Positions 1 to 5,197 of a stretch of DNA of 8,656 nt are shown piece by piece; position 1 is the stretch's first letter; each line of letters starts with the position of its first letter. A program made the translations under genes and the position numbers. Below the pieces are notes generated by a model. It made no database searches. It was given only the letters and a program-made list of their open reading frames with translations, and was not told the origin of the DNA. Source of the stretch: Frankiales bacterium (GTDB lineage: Bacteria > Actinomycetota > Actinomycetes > Mycobacteriales > SCTD01); contig JAOPWW010000042.1 of assembly GCA_025965495.1 (NCBI GenBank), forward strand, positions 1 to 8,656, read 5' to 3'.

Positions 1-22
1 TCCCGCTCGCCGCCGAACTTAG

Positions 23-44
23 GAACGGCACGTAGCCGCCGTTC
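23..44. repeat. Short inverted repeat, 7-bp arms
   Basis: GAACGGC at 23-29 is the exact reverse complement of GCCGTTC at 38-44, with an 8-nt spacer. It lies 39 bases before the first gene. No run of T follows on either strand, so it is not a typical intrinsic terminator. It could be a weak hairpin from an upstream gene or an operator. A 7-bp match is not rare in DNA of this composition. Confidence 0.3.
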
Positions 45-82
45 GGGACCGGCACCCTGCTGTTCGGCAATAGCCTCGGGCA

Positions 83-376
83 GTGGACGAGGAGCACCCG
101 TACATCCCCGGCATCATCGACTGGACCTTGACGACGAGGGTCGAGCGCGTGCCAAAGTGGTCAGGCACCGCGCTGTGGGTGGAGGTCCCGCAACGGACGC
201 TCGTCGTGCGGATCGCGGACACCACGTTGGAACTGCTGCAGATTGCGCTCACCCACGCGGCTGACGTCCTGCGCGAGTCGGTCAACGTGCAGGTTCGCAT
301 CGAGGCCGGTTACGACGAGTCGAGCGTCATCTTCGGAATCGTGGACTCACCGCCGCTCGACGGCGACTGGGACTGA
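83..376 (+). CDS. Small hypothetical protein, 97 aa
   Basis: I do not recognise this family. The frame opens with GTG at 83; an in-frame TAG at 71-73 rules out a longer version, and there is no good Shine-Dalgarno. The product is soluble, with no signal peptide or membrane segment. It reads like a real small alpha/beta protein: strand-like stretches (ALWVEV, TLVVRI) precede a helix around residues 46-64 (TLELLQIALTHAADVLRE), then another strand pair (VNVQVRIEA, SSVIFGIV) and an acidic tail ending DGDWD. Third codon positions are mostly G or C, as in the intact genes here, which supports coding. A 13-bp inverted repeat overlaps its stop. If the tRNA fragment at 671-715 is the right end of an integrated element, this gene would lie inside that element. 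The function is unknown. Confidence 0.55.
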   Translation: MDEEHPYIPGIIDWTLTTRVERVPKWSGTALWVEVPQRTLVVRIADTTLELLQIALTHAADVLRESVNVQVRIEAGYDESSVIFGIVDSPPLDGDWD

Positions 377-405
377 CGACTCATAGGTGGGGCTAGTCGC
401 CGTCG
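358..405 (+). terminator. Long inverted repeat across the stop codon, possible hairpin terminator
   Basis: Bases 358-370 pair with 393-405: 12 Watson-Crick pairs and one G-U, with a core of CGACGGCGACT against AGTCGCCGTCG. The 22-nt loop contains the TGA stop of the upstream gene (374-376). The stem is strong, but no T-tract follows, so it would be a non-canonical terminator or mRNA-stabilising hairpin. The arm length makes chance less likely than for the other short repeats in the window. Confidence 0.4.
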
Positions 406-670
406 CCCCTCGTACTGCGGCAGGTCGGATAGGGCCGGTTACCTCCTGTTGCCGTCGAAGATGCCCACGCGTCGGAGGACCGTTGTTGGTCATTAGCCGA
501 GGCCGTCGGGGGTGCGCGGCCACTGCCTCCACGGCTGCCAACGGGACTGCTCACGGAGTTCTCAGCACTGGCCGGACCAACGGGCACGACAGCACCCGCC
601 GCACGGTCAACTGGTGGCCCTGCATGGAGCGCCGCGGACCAGGCAGCACGCTCAGCAGTTGCTCCGGGCC
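377..670. other. Gap with no recognisable gene
   Basis: No frame on either strand gives a protein I recognise. The long minus-strand frame crossing this stretch owes part of its length to antisense reading of the tRNA fragment, which produces the well-known spurious peptide EGIRTPDLLIRS. The bases just before the fragment (about 641-670) contain GCTCA at 650, which sits where a tRNA D-stem would begin, but the matching acceptor and D-stem pairs are absent. Confidence 0.5.
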
Positions 671-715
671 GACTACGGATCAAGAGGTCAGGGGTTCGAA
701 TCCCTTCGGGCGCAC
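671..715 (+). other. 3' half of a tRNA-Arg(ACG) gene, putative attachment-site scar
   Basis: From the anticodon loop onward this matches an actinobacterial tRNA-Arg. CTACGGA (673-679) is the anticodon loop with ACG at 675-677. TCAAG follows, then AGGTC, a T-arm AGGGG-TTCGAAT-CCCTT (690-706), the 3' acceptor strand CGGGCGC (707-713) and discriminator A (714). CCA is not encoded. The 5' half is missing: bases 668-672 do not pair with TCAAG beyond two positions, and no GCGCCCG acceptor strand is found at the expected distance (641-647 reads AGGCAGC). It is therefore not a working tRNA. A 3'-only tRNA fragment cut at the anticodon loop is the usual footprint of a tyrosine-integrase element in a tRNA gene. 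If so, the element and the rebuilt tRNA would lie to the left, outside this window. A simply decayed tRNA is the alternative. Confidence 0.72.
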
Positions 716-746
716 TCGAGAGCGCAGGTGACGGCGAGGAGACCGT

Positions 747-890
747 GTCGCCGGCGTGAGACACGATCCGCCGGTCGAGTCGGGCCTTGCAGTACGTCGC
801 GTCGAGGGACGCACACAGCGAGACGGCGTCTCCTGCGGCCGGTCGCGGAACTCCGCGACCTGCTCGTCGAGGTCGGCGCAGTCCGGCTGA
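747..890 (-). pseudogene. IS256-family (mutator-type) transposase remnant
   Basis: Two minus-strand pieces in different frames line up with the start of the catalytic region of IS256-family transposases. The first (880-836) reads CADLDEQVAEFRDRP; the second (about 809-747) reads SLDATYCKARLDRRIVSHAG. In intact family members these two stretches are about nine residues apart in one frame and continue into the DDE core; the D of LDATY is the first catalytic Asp. Here the gap is 29 nt, so the frame is broken. Just upstream, VSR in a third frame (about 895-887) suggests another shift. After SHAG the similarity stops, about 30 bp from the tRNA fragment. No terminal inverted repeats were seen. This is a truncated, non-functional shred of roughly 50 codons of a transposase of about 400 residues, useful mainly as a mark of past mobile-element activity. 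Confidence 0.68.
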
Positions 891-1061
891 CCGCGCTGGG
901 CAGCCGTCGTGGTGATCGTCCGCACGGGCGCTGCGCTGCGCGGTCCGTCGGCCGTCTACTCGTGCCAGAGCCTCACGCGAGGCGCCCTCGAGATCCGTGG
1001 ACGACACCGAGAGCAGGAGCCCGTGCTGCACCACGGTGCAGCACGTCCCCGATCGAGCGGG

Positions 1062-1209
1062 CTACGTGAAGAACTCCAAGAGGACGTGCAGCTGCGAGGA
1101 CAGCAGGTTCAGGATGCGTTCTTCAAAGACCTCGCGGGGCAGCAGCGCCGTCGGCTTCGGTACGGAGAGCCACGGGCTGCTGAGCTCGGGCGCGCCTCGG
1201 TCATGCGGC
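1062..1209 (-). pseudogene. Copy A of a duplicated, unidentified coding segment
   Basis: The minus strand reads ...DRGAPELSSPWLSVPKP then TALLPREVFEERILNLLSSQ, followed by LHVLLEFFT and a TAG at 1062-1064. A second copy at 2799-3113 shares the pattern DR-AP--S--WL--PKPTALLPR-V-EERI-NLLSSQ. After SSQ the two diverge at once. I see no start codon for a complete gene in this frame, and the unit looks broken at both ends. I do not recognise the family; the stretch EERI-NLL is only vaguely like the first core strand of ClpP-type proteins, too weak to name it. It lies between the IS256 remnant and the GrpB gene. Confidence 0.5.
1092..1160. repeat. Direct repeat, copy 1 (69 bp)
   Basis: This stretch matches 2943-3011 in the same orientation at 61 of 69 positions with no gaps. 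Read in the minus-strand frame of the decayed segment, five of the eight differences fall at third codon positions, and the encoded 23 residues differ at only three (E/Q, F/L, L/V). That points to two copies that diverged under protein-level selection, not a recent duplication of non-coding DNA. Confidence 0.75.
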
Positions 1210-1351
1210 GACCCTCGTTGTGCTGTCGGACCGGACGGGCTCGGCTGTGGGCTGCCGCATCGACTCAGAAGGCTTGATCCCCACCCTGGCTGCGAGACCG
1301 GTGACGGCGCTCCTCACTGCTCCGCGCAACGACCTTCGCTGCCGGGCGTGA

Positions 1352-1867
1352 TCAGTCGAGCTCGACGCCGTGGTGGCGCAAGACGTTCGCGATGAACTCG
1401 CGCTTGCCGTGGTTGTAGTCGGCCAGGCTGTCTGCCTGGGCCGCGGCCGTGCGCTTGACGGCTTCGTACTGATCGCGCAGGACCGGGTCCTGGAGCAGCG
1501 GGTCGCGGAAGGTGAGCCGCTCGCGCCACAGCGCGCTGGTGCGCTCGGTGAGGTGGAGCTGGTGGGTGCGCCGCTGGTAGTCGTCGCCGTCCTGCTTGTG
1601 GAACCACAGCGCCTCGTGGCGCCGGTGGTCCTCGTGGCGATATACGAAAGCCTCGAGCGCCGGGATGCTGCCGCCCGCGTCGTGGAGGGCGAGAACCGGA
1701 GCGGGCATGTCCACGACGGGTTTGCTGGTCAGTCCTGGGACGGCAGTCGAGCCGATGTGCTCGACCCGTCCGGCCAGCCAGGGCGCCAGTGCATCGCTCA
1801 GCAGGGCGGCCTCCCGCTGGAGCAGCAGCGCCCATTCCGAGGAGTGCTCGACCAGCGTCACCGCCAT
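1352..1867 (-). CDS. GrpB/UPF0157 family protein
   Basis: This 171-aa soluble protein belongs to the GrpB/UPF0157 family, which has a nucleotidyltransferase-like fold; members are sometimes found fused to dephospho-CoA kinase (CoaE), and the biological role is poorly defined. The signature is clear: VEHIGSTAVPGLTSKPVVDM at residues 35-54 carries the GS motif and the Asp of the nucleotidyltransferase fold. The conserved THQLHLTERTSALWRERLTF (residues 101-120), followed by RDPLLQDP, is the usual second family block, and the C-terminal YNHGKREFI is also typical. Length is normal for the family. I chose the ATG at 1867 because the protein then begins MAVTLVEHSSEW, where relatives begin; a longer frame to 1921 only adds an Arg-rich stretch. 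The Shine-Dalgarno is weak. It lies 66 bp downstream of the GNAT gene on the same strand and may share its transcript. Confidence 0.92.
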   Translation of the reverse strand: MAVTLVEHSSEWALLLQREAALLSDALAPWLAGRVEHIGSTAVPGLTSKPVVDMPAPVLALHDAGGSIPALEAFVYRHEDHRRHEALWFHKQDGDDYQRRTHQLHLTERTSALWRERLTFRDPLLQDPVLRDQYEAVKRTAAAQADSLADYNHGKREFIANVLRHHGVELD

Positions 1868-1933
1868 GTCGGCCAGCCTAGAGAGCCCGCGGGCGAAGAC
1901 GCAGCGACGCGCTCCGCCCACGAGGACCCGCTG

Positions 1934-2476
1934 TCAGCGGTCGGTGGCCGTCGTGTCCCTGGGAACGGCCGGCGCGTCCGGGTACAGGTGGAAGAGCACG
2001 TTCCGGCCTCGCCCGTGGGAGTCGGGCGCCGTCCCGACGCGCACGGCTCCCAGGCGTTCCACAGCCCGCTGAGAGCGGATGTTGTCCTCGTGCACCGCGA
2101 AGCCGACCGTCGAGGGTGAGGCGAACGCATGCGCGAGCATGAGGCGCTTCATCTCCGTGTTCCAGTAGCCGCCCCAGCGCGACCGCGCCAGGAACGTCCA
2201 CCCGATCTCGATCAGGTCGTCGTCGTGGACGGCGTAGCGCGACGTCCCGATCACCTCCCCGGTCGCCCGGTCCACGGCCACCAGAGCGCCCTGCGCGAGC
2301 GCCTCGTCGAACCAGCGCTGGAACCCCTCGGGCTCCGCCCGGTCCTTCGCCGGGTGCTGCTCCCACAGCAGCCGGTCGGAGGCGATCTCGCGCAGGGCCT
2401 CGACGTCCTCCGGCAACAGCGGGCGCAGCAGCAGGACGTCGCTGCTGAGCACCGGCTGCCGGTCGAACTCCACCAC
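1934..2476 (-). CDS. GNAT N-acetyltransferase, RimJ/RimL type
   Basis: This 180-aa cytoplasmic protein is a GNAT-fold acetyltransferase that would move an acetyl group from acetyl-CoA to an amine; the substrate cannot be told from sequence. It resembles the RimJ/RimL branch (Acetyltransf_3). The N-terminal strand LLLRPLLPEDVEALREIA (residues 15-32) is the usual opening. LIEIGWTFLARSRWGGYWN (88-106) followed by EMKRLMLAHAF is motif A with the acetyl-CoA-binding turn at RWGGYWN, and VHEDNIRSQRAVERLGA (128-144) is motif B with its conserved Asn, ending in the RLGA turn. Length is typical. The frame starts with two consecutive GTG codons (2476 and 2473) and no clear Shine-Dalgarno, so either could be used. 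The last dozen residues (PAVPRDTTATDR) are a loose tail. It is upstream of the GrpB gene and may be co-transcribed with it. Confidence 0.9.
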   Translation of the reverse strand: MVEFDRQPVLSSDVLLLRPLLPEDVEALREIASDRLLWEQHPAKDRAEPEGFQRWFDEALAQGALVAVDRATGEVIGTSRYAVHDDDLIEIGWTFLARSRWGGYWNTEMKRLMLAHAFASPSTVGFAVHEDNIRSQRAVERLGAVRVGTAPDSHGRGRNVLFHLYPDAPAVPRDTTATDR

Positions 2477-2798
2477 CCGAGGGTAGGGCCGTGGTCCTGC
2501 CTGGACCGACGCGTGTGGAGACTCACGCGCGCGGGCGTCCAGGTCTGCCGCGGGCTCTGATCGGACCGGCGAAGCCAGTGTTCGGTGTACAGGATGCGGT
2601 CTGTGCGATGACCGTCATCGGGTCGACCGGGGCTCGTCCAGTGACCCTCCGGAGAAGAACGTGGTCGGTCTGCCATCTCGAAGGAGGCCCAGTACTTCTC
2701 GACGGTCGGGTCGTCGCGCTCCAGGGTCCGGGCCGTGCCGAAGCCCTGCAGACCAGGGCTGCTGGCTGGCCCGAAGCGCGGCGCGAACACAGCGACGC
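2477..2798. other. Gap with no recognisable gene, probably decayed coding DNA
   Basis: No frame gives a known protein. The minus strand has an open frame from GTG 2802 whose first part reads protein-like (SVAVFAPRFGP, RTLERDDPTVEKYWASFEMAD), directly following the decayed segment at 2799-3113 in a shifted frame. It may be the continuation of that broken gene, but past about 2650 the reading loses protein character. The GNAT promoter should also lie here; I see no convincing -35/-10 pair. Confidence 0.35.
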
Positions 2799-3113
2799 TC
2801 ACCCGGGATGCCCGCGCCAGGTGCGGGACGTGGGCGAGGCGTTCCAGCTCGTGTACGCGAGCTCCGTGCAGAGGCTGTAGTACCGACCGGGGGTGGCGGC
2901 GGGCGACCCGTCGGGCGCGACCGGCACGATCACCGCAGTGTTCTGCGACGACAGCAGGTTCACGATGCGTTCCTCGAGGACCTGGCGCGGCAGCAGCGCT
3001 GTCGGCTTCGGGTCCCCCAGCCAGGCATCGCTGCCCGGAGGCGCCCTGTCAGTCGTGCCAGGACGGTGGTTGCGCGGCTGTACCGCGGTGCTCGCCGCAG
3101 GCCGCCTCCGCGC
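2799..3113 (-). pseudogene. Copy B of the duplicated, unidentified coding segment
   Basis: The minus-strand frame is open for 104 codons between a TAG (3114-3116) and a TGA (2799-2801), but it has no ATG, GTG or TTG until GTG inside the conserved block, so it cannot be a complete gene as it stands. It reads ...TDRAPPGSDAWLGDPKP, then TALLPRQVLEERIVNLLSSQ, then NTAVIVPVAPDGSPAATPG, RYYSLCTELAYTSWNASPTS and RTWRGHPG. The middle is shared with copy A at 1062-1209. The TGA overlaps a GTG (2800-2802) that opens the next frame, where protein-like sequence continues, which suggests a frameshifted larger gene. I cannot name the family. It is downstream of the PurO-like gene on the same strand. Confidence 0.45.
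2943..3011. repeat. Direct repeat, copy 2 (69 bp)
   Basis: Partner of the repeat at 1092-1160, same orientation, 61 of 69 identical without gaps, separated by about 1.8 kb that contains the intact GrpB and GNAT genes. Weaker similarity extends to the right at the protein level, to about 3054. Confidence 0.75.
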
Positions 3114-3157
3114 CTAGGGCGTCCGGTTCCCGCAGCTGCCGTCCAGCAGGTCGTCGA

Positions 3158-3838
3158 TCAAGGAGCGGACCGGAGCGTCGGTGCCAGGTCGTCGGCGGCG
3201 GTGGCGAGAGCGGCCACGGCGAGGTCCGGCTGCAGCGCCGACCAGACCTGGTCCAGCAGCTCGTCCTGGTCACCTGCCGACGTCGTGACGTTCCGAGGGA
3301 GGCCACTGGTCACGACGTCCTCGGGGGTGCCCTCGTAGGTCGTCAGCAAGATCCCTTCACCGGCCTCCACGGACTCCGGCATGAGCAGCATCCGATCAGC
3401 GCCGCCGCCTGAGCGCGTGCTGCGGCGCACGCTGCCCACGAGCAGCGCCCCGTCGGTGTGTCGCACAGCGACCCAGATGCGCGGCGTGAAGATCGGCGGG
3501 TCGGGCTCGTAGGTGTGCGCGCCCCAGGCAGTTGCAGCCTCAGCGCCAGAGGCCATCTCCGCAGCCAGGGGCTCGACCTGATCGCCGTTGCCGATCACGG
3601 TCCACGGTCCACGCCGAACAGCCGCGACGTAGTGCCGCAAGTCGTCGTGCTCCCCACCACTGGTGTCCTCGACACGAACATCACCTGAGGGCAGAACGAC
3701 GATCCGCCGCCTGCGACTCGCAGCGCTACGGCCGGTGAGGAAGTAGGCGAGGTGCAGGCGGCCGTCAGACAGTCGCGCCGCGACCAGACCACGTCCTGGG
3801 TAGGTGCGCGCCGACAAGGCCTCGTGCACGTCCTCCAC
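3158..3838 (-). CDS. IMP cyclohydrolase-like protein (archaeal PurO type, PF07826)
   Basis: This 226-aa soluble protein resembles archaeal PurO, which closes the ring of FAICAR to make IMP in the last step of purine synthesis. Visible family blocks, in order: TYPGRGLVAARLSDGRLHLA (residues 12-31), YFLTGRSAASRRRRIVV (32-48, compare the GRS--SRNR motif), WTVIGNGDQVEPLA (79-92, compare the NGDQ motif) and THYEPD-like TYEPDPPIFTPRIWV (108-122, compare the EPD-P-FTPRI motif). The length fits. The C-terminal third is less conserved. The start is GTG 3838, the earliest in frame; there is no clear Shine-Dalgarno. It lies just downstream of the broken SRPBCC gene on the same strand. Most bacteria use PurH for this step, and no other purine gene is here, so the true substrate is open. 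I am fairly sure of the family but not of the activity. Confidence 0.8.
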   Translation of the reverse strand: MEDVHEALSARTYPGRGLVAARLSDGRLHLAYFLTGRSAASRRRRIVVLPSGDVRVEDTSGGEHDDLRHYVAAVRRGPWTVIGNGDQVEPLAAEMASGAEAATAWGAHTYEPDPPIFTPRIWVAVRHTDGALLVGSVRRSTRSGGGADRMLLMPESVEAGEGILLTTYEGTPEDVVTSGLPRNVTTSAGDQDELLDQVWSALQPDLAVAALATAADDLAPTLRSAP

Positions 3839-3869
3839 GGACGGGAACGCTAGCGCTGGCTCCCGTGCA

Positions 3870-4236
3870 GGGCACGAGCCGTAGCGGCACTCTCAGCGGT
3901 CGGGCTCGGTCCGTCATCCGCACCGAGCCGTCCCCAGTGTCGTCGAAACGGTGGTCGTGCCTCATCGACCGCGGAAAGGTCAGCGAACCTGCTCCTCCGC
4001 GAACCTGCGTGGGCGCTCGTACTCGGTGACACGGCTGCTCATGGCCCACGTCCGTCCCAGGTGCCGAGCCCAGGACGTGACTCGCCTCCCGGGCCGAGCA
4101 CAGCGTGCCCCGGTGCTGGTGGTCGCAGTCTCGCCGCTCCCGGCAGCGAGGCGCTGTGCGCGTCCATGTCGAGCTCGAGATCGAACAGGCGCTCGGCTGA
4201 GCACCGGACCAGGGTCACGAGCTCGAGGACGCCCCT
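3870..4236 (-). pseudogene. Broken SRPBCC (START-like) family gene
   Basis: Three minus-strand pieces in three frames line up in order with one SRPBCC-family protein, a fold that binds hydrophobic ligands. Piece 1 (about 4230-4147): VLELVTLVRCSAERLFDLEL then DMDAHSAS. Piece 2 (about 4147-3983): AAGSGETA..., then VTSWARHLGRTWAMSSRVTE and YERPRRFAEEQVR, ending in TGA at 3980-3982. Piece 3 (about 3980-3870): SMRHDHRFDDTGDGSVRMTD followed by RARPLRVPL. Relatives read VFDL-LDVDAH, then a W-ARH-G--W-M-S-IT-YERP-RF-DEQVRG block, then FRHEHRF and MTDR, which is why I join them. At least two frameshifts (near 4147 and 3982) break it. The usual C-terminal helix is missing, lost just before the PurO-like gene. 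No start codon was found for piece 1, whose frame is continuous with the GNAT remnant upstream. It cannot make a full product. Confidence 0.72.
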
Positions 4237-4275
4237 CGAGCCACGCTGGCGAGACGGGCACTGACCAGGGCGACG

Positions 4276-4808
4276 CTGCAGCAGCGGGTGCCGGTACTCC
4301 ACCAGCGGCAGCTCACGCCCGTCGCCGAAGTCCCGTGTCCGGTGCCCGCCGGCGAGGCGCCAGCCGTTCTTCTCATAGCACCGGCGCGCTCGCCCGGCAC
4401 CAGCCGGTGTCCAGAGCACTGCGTCGCGGTCCTCAGACCCAGCCAGGTGGTCGAGCCCGCTCTGCATGAGCACTGCGGCGGCACCCGTACCCCAGGCATC
4501 AGGATGGGCGTAGAACGCAGCACTTCCGGCATCCCGGACTGCTGCTCACCCGGCCCGGCGTTCAGGAACGCCACCGGACGCTCCGCGTCGCCGGAGCCTT
4601 CGACGGCGACGAGCAGCAGCGGGCCCAGACCTGACGGATCGGCCAAGTGCCCGGGCCAGGCCCGCAGCCTCCGCTCGGCCGCCTCCCGTAGAGAGGCAAC
4701 GCCGAAGACGTCGGCGTGGGCCGCGAGCCACGCGTCGGCGTGGACAACACCCAGGCCGTCCGCATCAGCCACCGCCGCACGCCGGACCGTCAGGCTCGTG
4801 CGGAACAT
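4276..4808 (-). pseudogene. GNAT acetyltransferase gene broken by one frameshift
   Basis: The N-terminal part (ATG 4808 to about 4527) reads MFRTSLTVRRAAVADADGLG, a typical GNAT opening, through LLLVAVEGSGDAERPVAFLN. The frame then slips by one base (-1) at about 4527. The C-terminal part, in the new frame, reads GSAAFYAHPDAWGTGAAAV with the acetyl-CoA-binding turn, then LMQSGLDHLAGSEDRDAVLW and RCYEKNGWRLAGG, the motif B end, through LPLVEYRHPL. Joined, these give a normal GNAT of about 178 residues. The rest of the sequence is well preserved, so the break is recent or could be a sequencing error. Without correction, the first part ends out of frame at 4215. The second part has lost its stop and runs in frame into the SRPBCC remnant to 4039. 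The N-terminal frame is open to 4952, but the ATG at 4808 gives the family's normal beginning. Confidence 0.82.
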
Positions 4809-4906
4809 GCTGTCAGGCGACGCCACCGGGACCCGACCAGTAGCGCGACTGCCCGCCCGGCTTGCCGATCCACGCAGGGCCACGTCCGGACATGACCGGG
4901 ACGACA

Positions 4907-4923
4907 CGAGCGACTGACGCTCG
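4907..4923. repeat. Inverted repeat CGAGCG-N5-CGCTCG
   Basis: Exact 6-bp arms (4907-4912 and 4918-4923) around ACTGA. It lies upstream of both the broken GNAT gene and the operon. It may be an operator or hairpin; short enough to be chance. Confidence 0.3.
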
Positions 4924-4976
4924 CCTTGCCGGCCCACGAGCGGCAGTGGCACCCATCGTTCTCACGGTCCCGCGCG

Positions 4977-4986
4977 GTTGGCCAAC
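4977..4986. promoter_or_regulatory. Perfect palindrome GTTGGCCAAC, possible operator
   Basis: A 10-bp perfect dyad about 210 bp before the first gene of the two-component operon. It has the size of a core binding site for a dimeric regulator, but nothing in the sequence ties it to a particular protein. Confidence 0.25.
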
Positions 4987-5186
4987 GACACCTCCTGCTG
5001 TCAGGACCCTGATCCGTTCGACGATGCTGAACGAACCGCTCCAGGCCAGGTGCAGACGCGGCTGAGCGTTCGTGGCCTCCTGGGGCGGGCGCGACGTGGA
5101 GGAACTCCTCGCTGAGGGCCGATGGGGGGCGAGAGTCCCTGGAACTCGGGCACCCGGGCGGGACACGGTCAGGGCTCCGTCTACCT

Positions 5187-5191
5187 GGAGG
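5187..5191 (+). promoter_or_regulatory. Strong Shine-Dalgarno that fixes the start at 5198
   Basis: GGAGG lies six bases before ATG 5198. It decides that start over the upstream in-frame positions from 5072, which would add 42 residues of low-complexity, Arg/Gly-rich sequence. Confidence 0.85.
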
Positions 5192-5197
5192 ATCGCC

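Larger units (their letters stand above)
4809..5197. other. Intergenic region upstream of the two-component operon
   Basis: This 389-bp stretch lies between the divergently read broken GNAT gene and the six-TM protein gene. No frame gives a recognisable protein. It holds several small symmetric elements: CGAGCG/CGCTCG at 4907-4923, the 10-bp palindrome GTTGGCCAAC at 4977-4986, and CGTTC/GAACG at 5015-5033. One or more could be operators for the operon, for example for its own NarL-type regulator. I could not place a convincing -35/-10 promoter. Confidence 0.4.

Noticed and set aside
641..715. An intact tRNA-Arg gene
   Set aside because: The 5' acceptor strand, D-stem and most of the anticodon stem do not pair with the preserved 3' half.
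393..1034. Minus-strand frame of 213 aa containing EGIRTPDLLIRS
   Set aside because: That peptide is the known artefact of reading a tRNA gene antisense; the other protein-like part is the IS256 shred, and the remainder has no protein character.
1370..2119. Plus-strand frame of 249 aa
   Set aside because: It is antisense to the clear GrpB and GNAT genes and shows no family motif; long shadow frames are common at this GC content.
1062..3113. The duplicated segment as a ClpP-like protein
   Set aside because: Only the short stretch EERI-NLL is reminiscent; no Ser-His-Asp active-site blocks follow, so I left it unnamed.
2893..3117. Plus-strand frame of 74 aa over repeat copy 2
   Set aside because: Between the two repeat copies, substitutions sit mainly at third positions of the minus-strand frame, so the plus-strand reading is the shadow.
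4809..4952. N-terminal extension of the broken GNAT frame
   Set aside because: It is Arg/Ser-rich with no motif, and the ATG at 4808 gives the normal GNAT beginning.
5072..5197. 42-residue upstream extension of the six-TM protein
   Set aside because: GGAGG sits six bases before ATG 5198 and the extension is low complexity.
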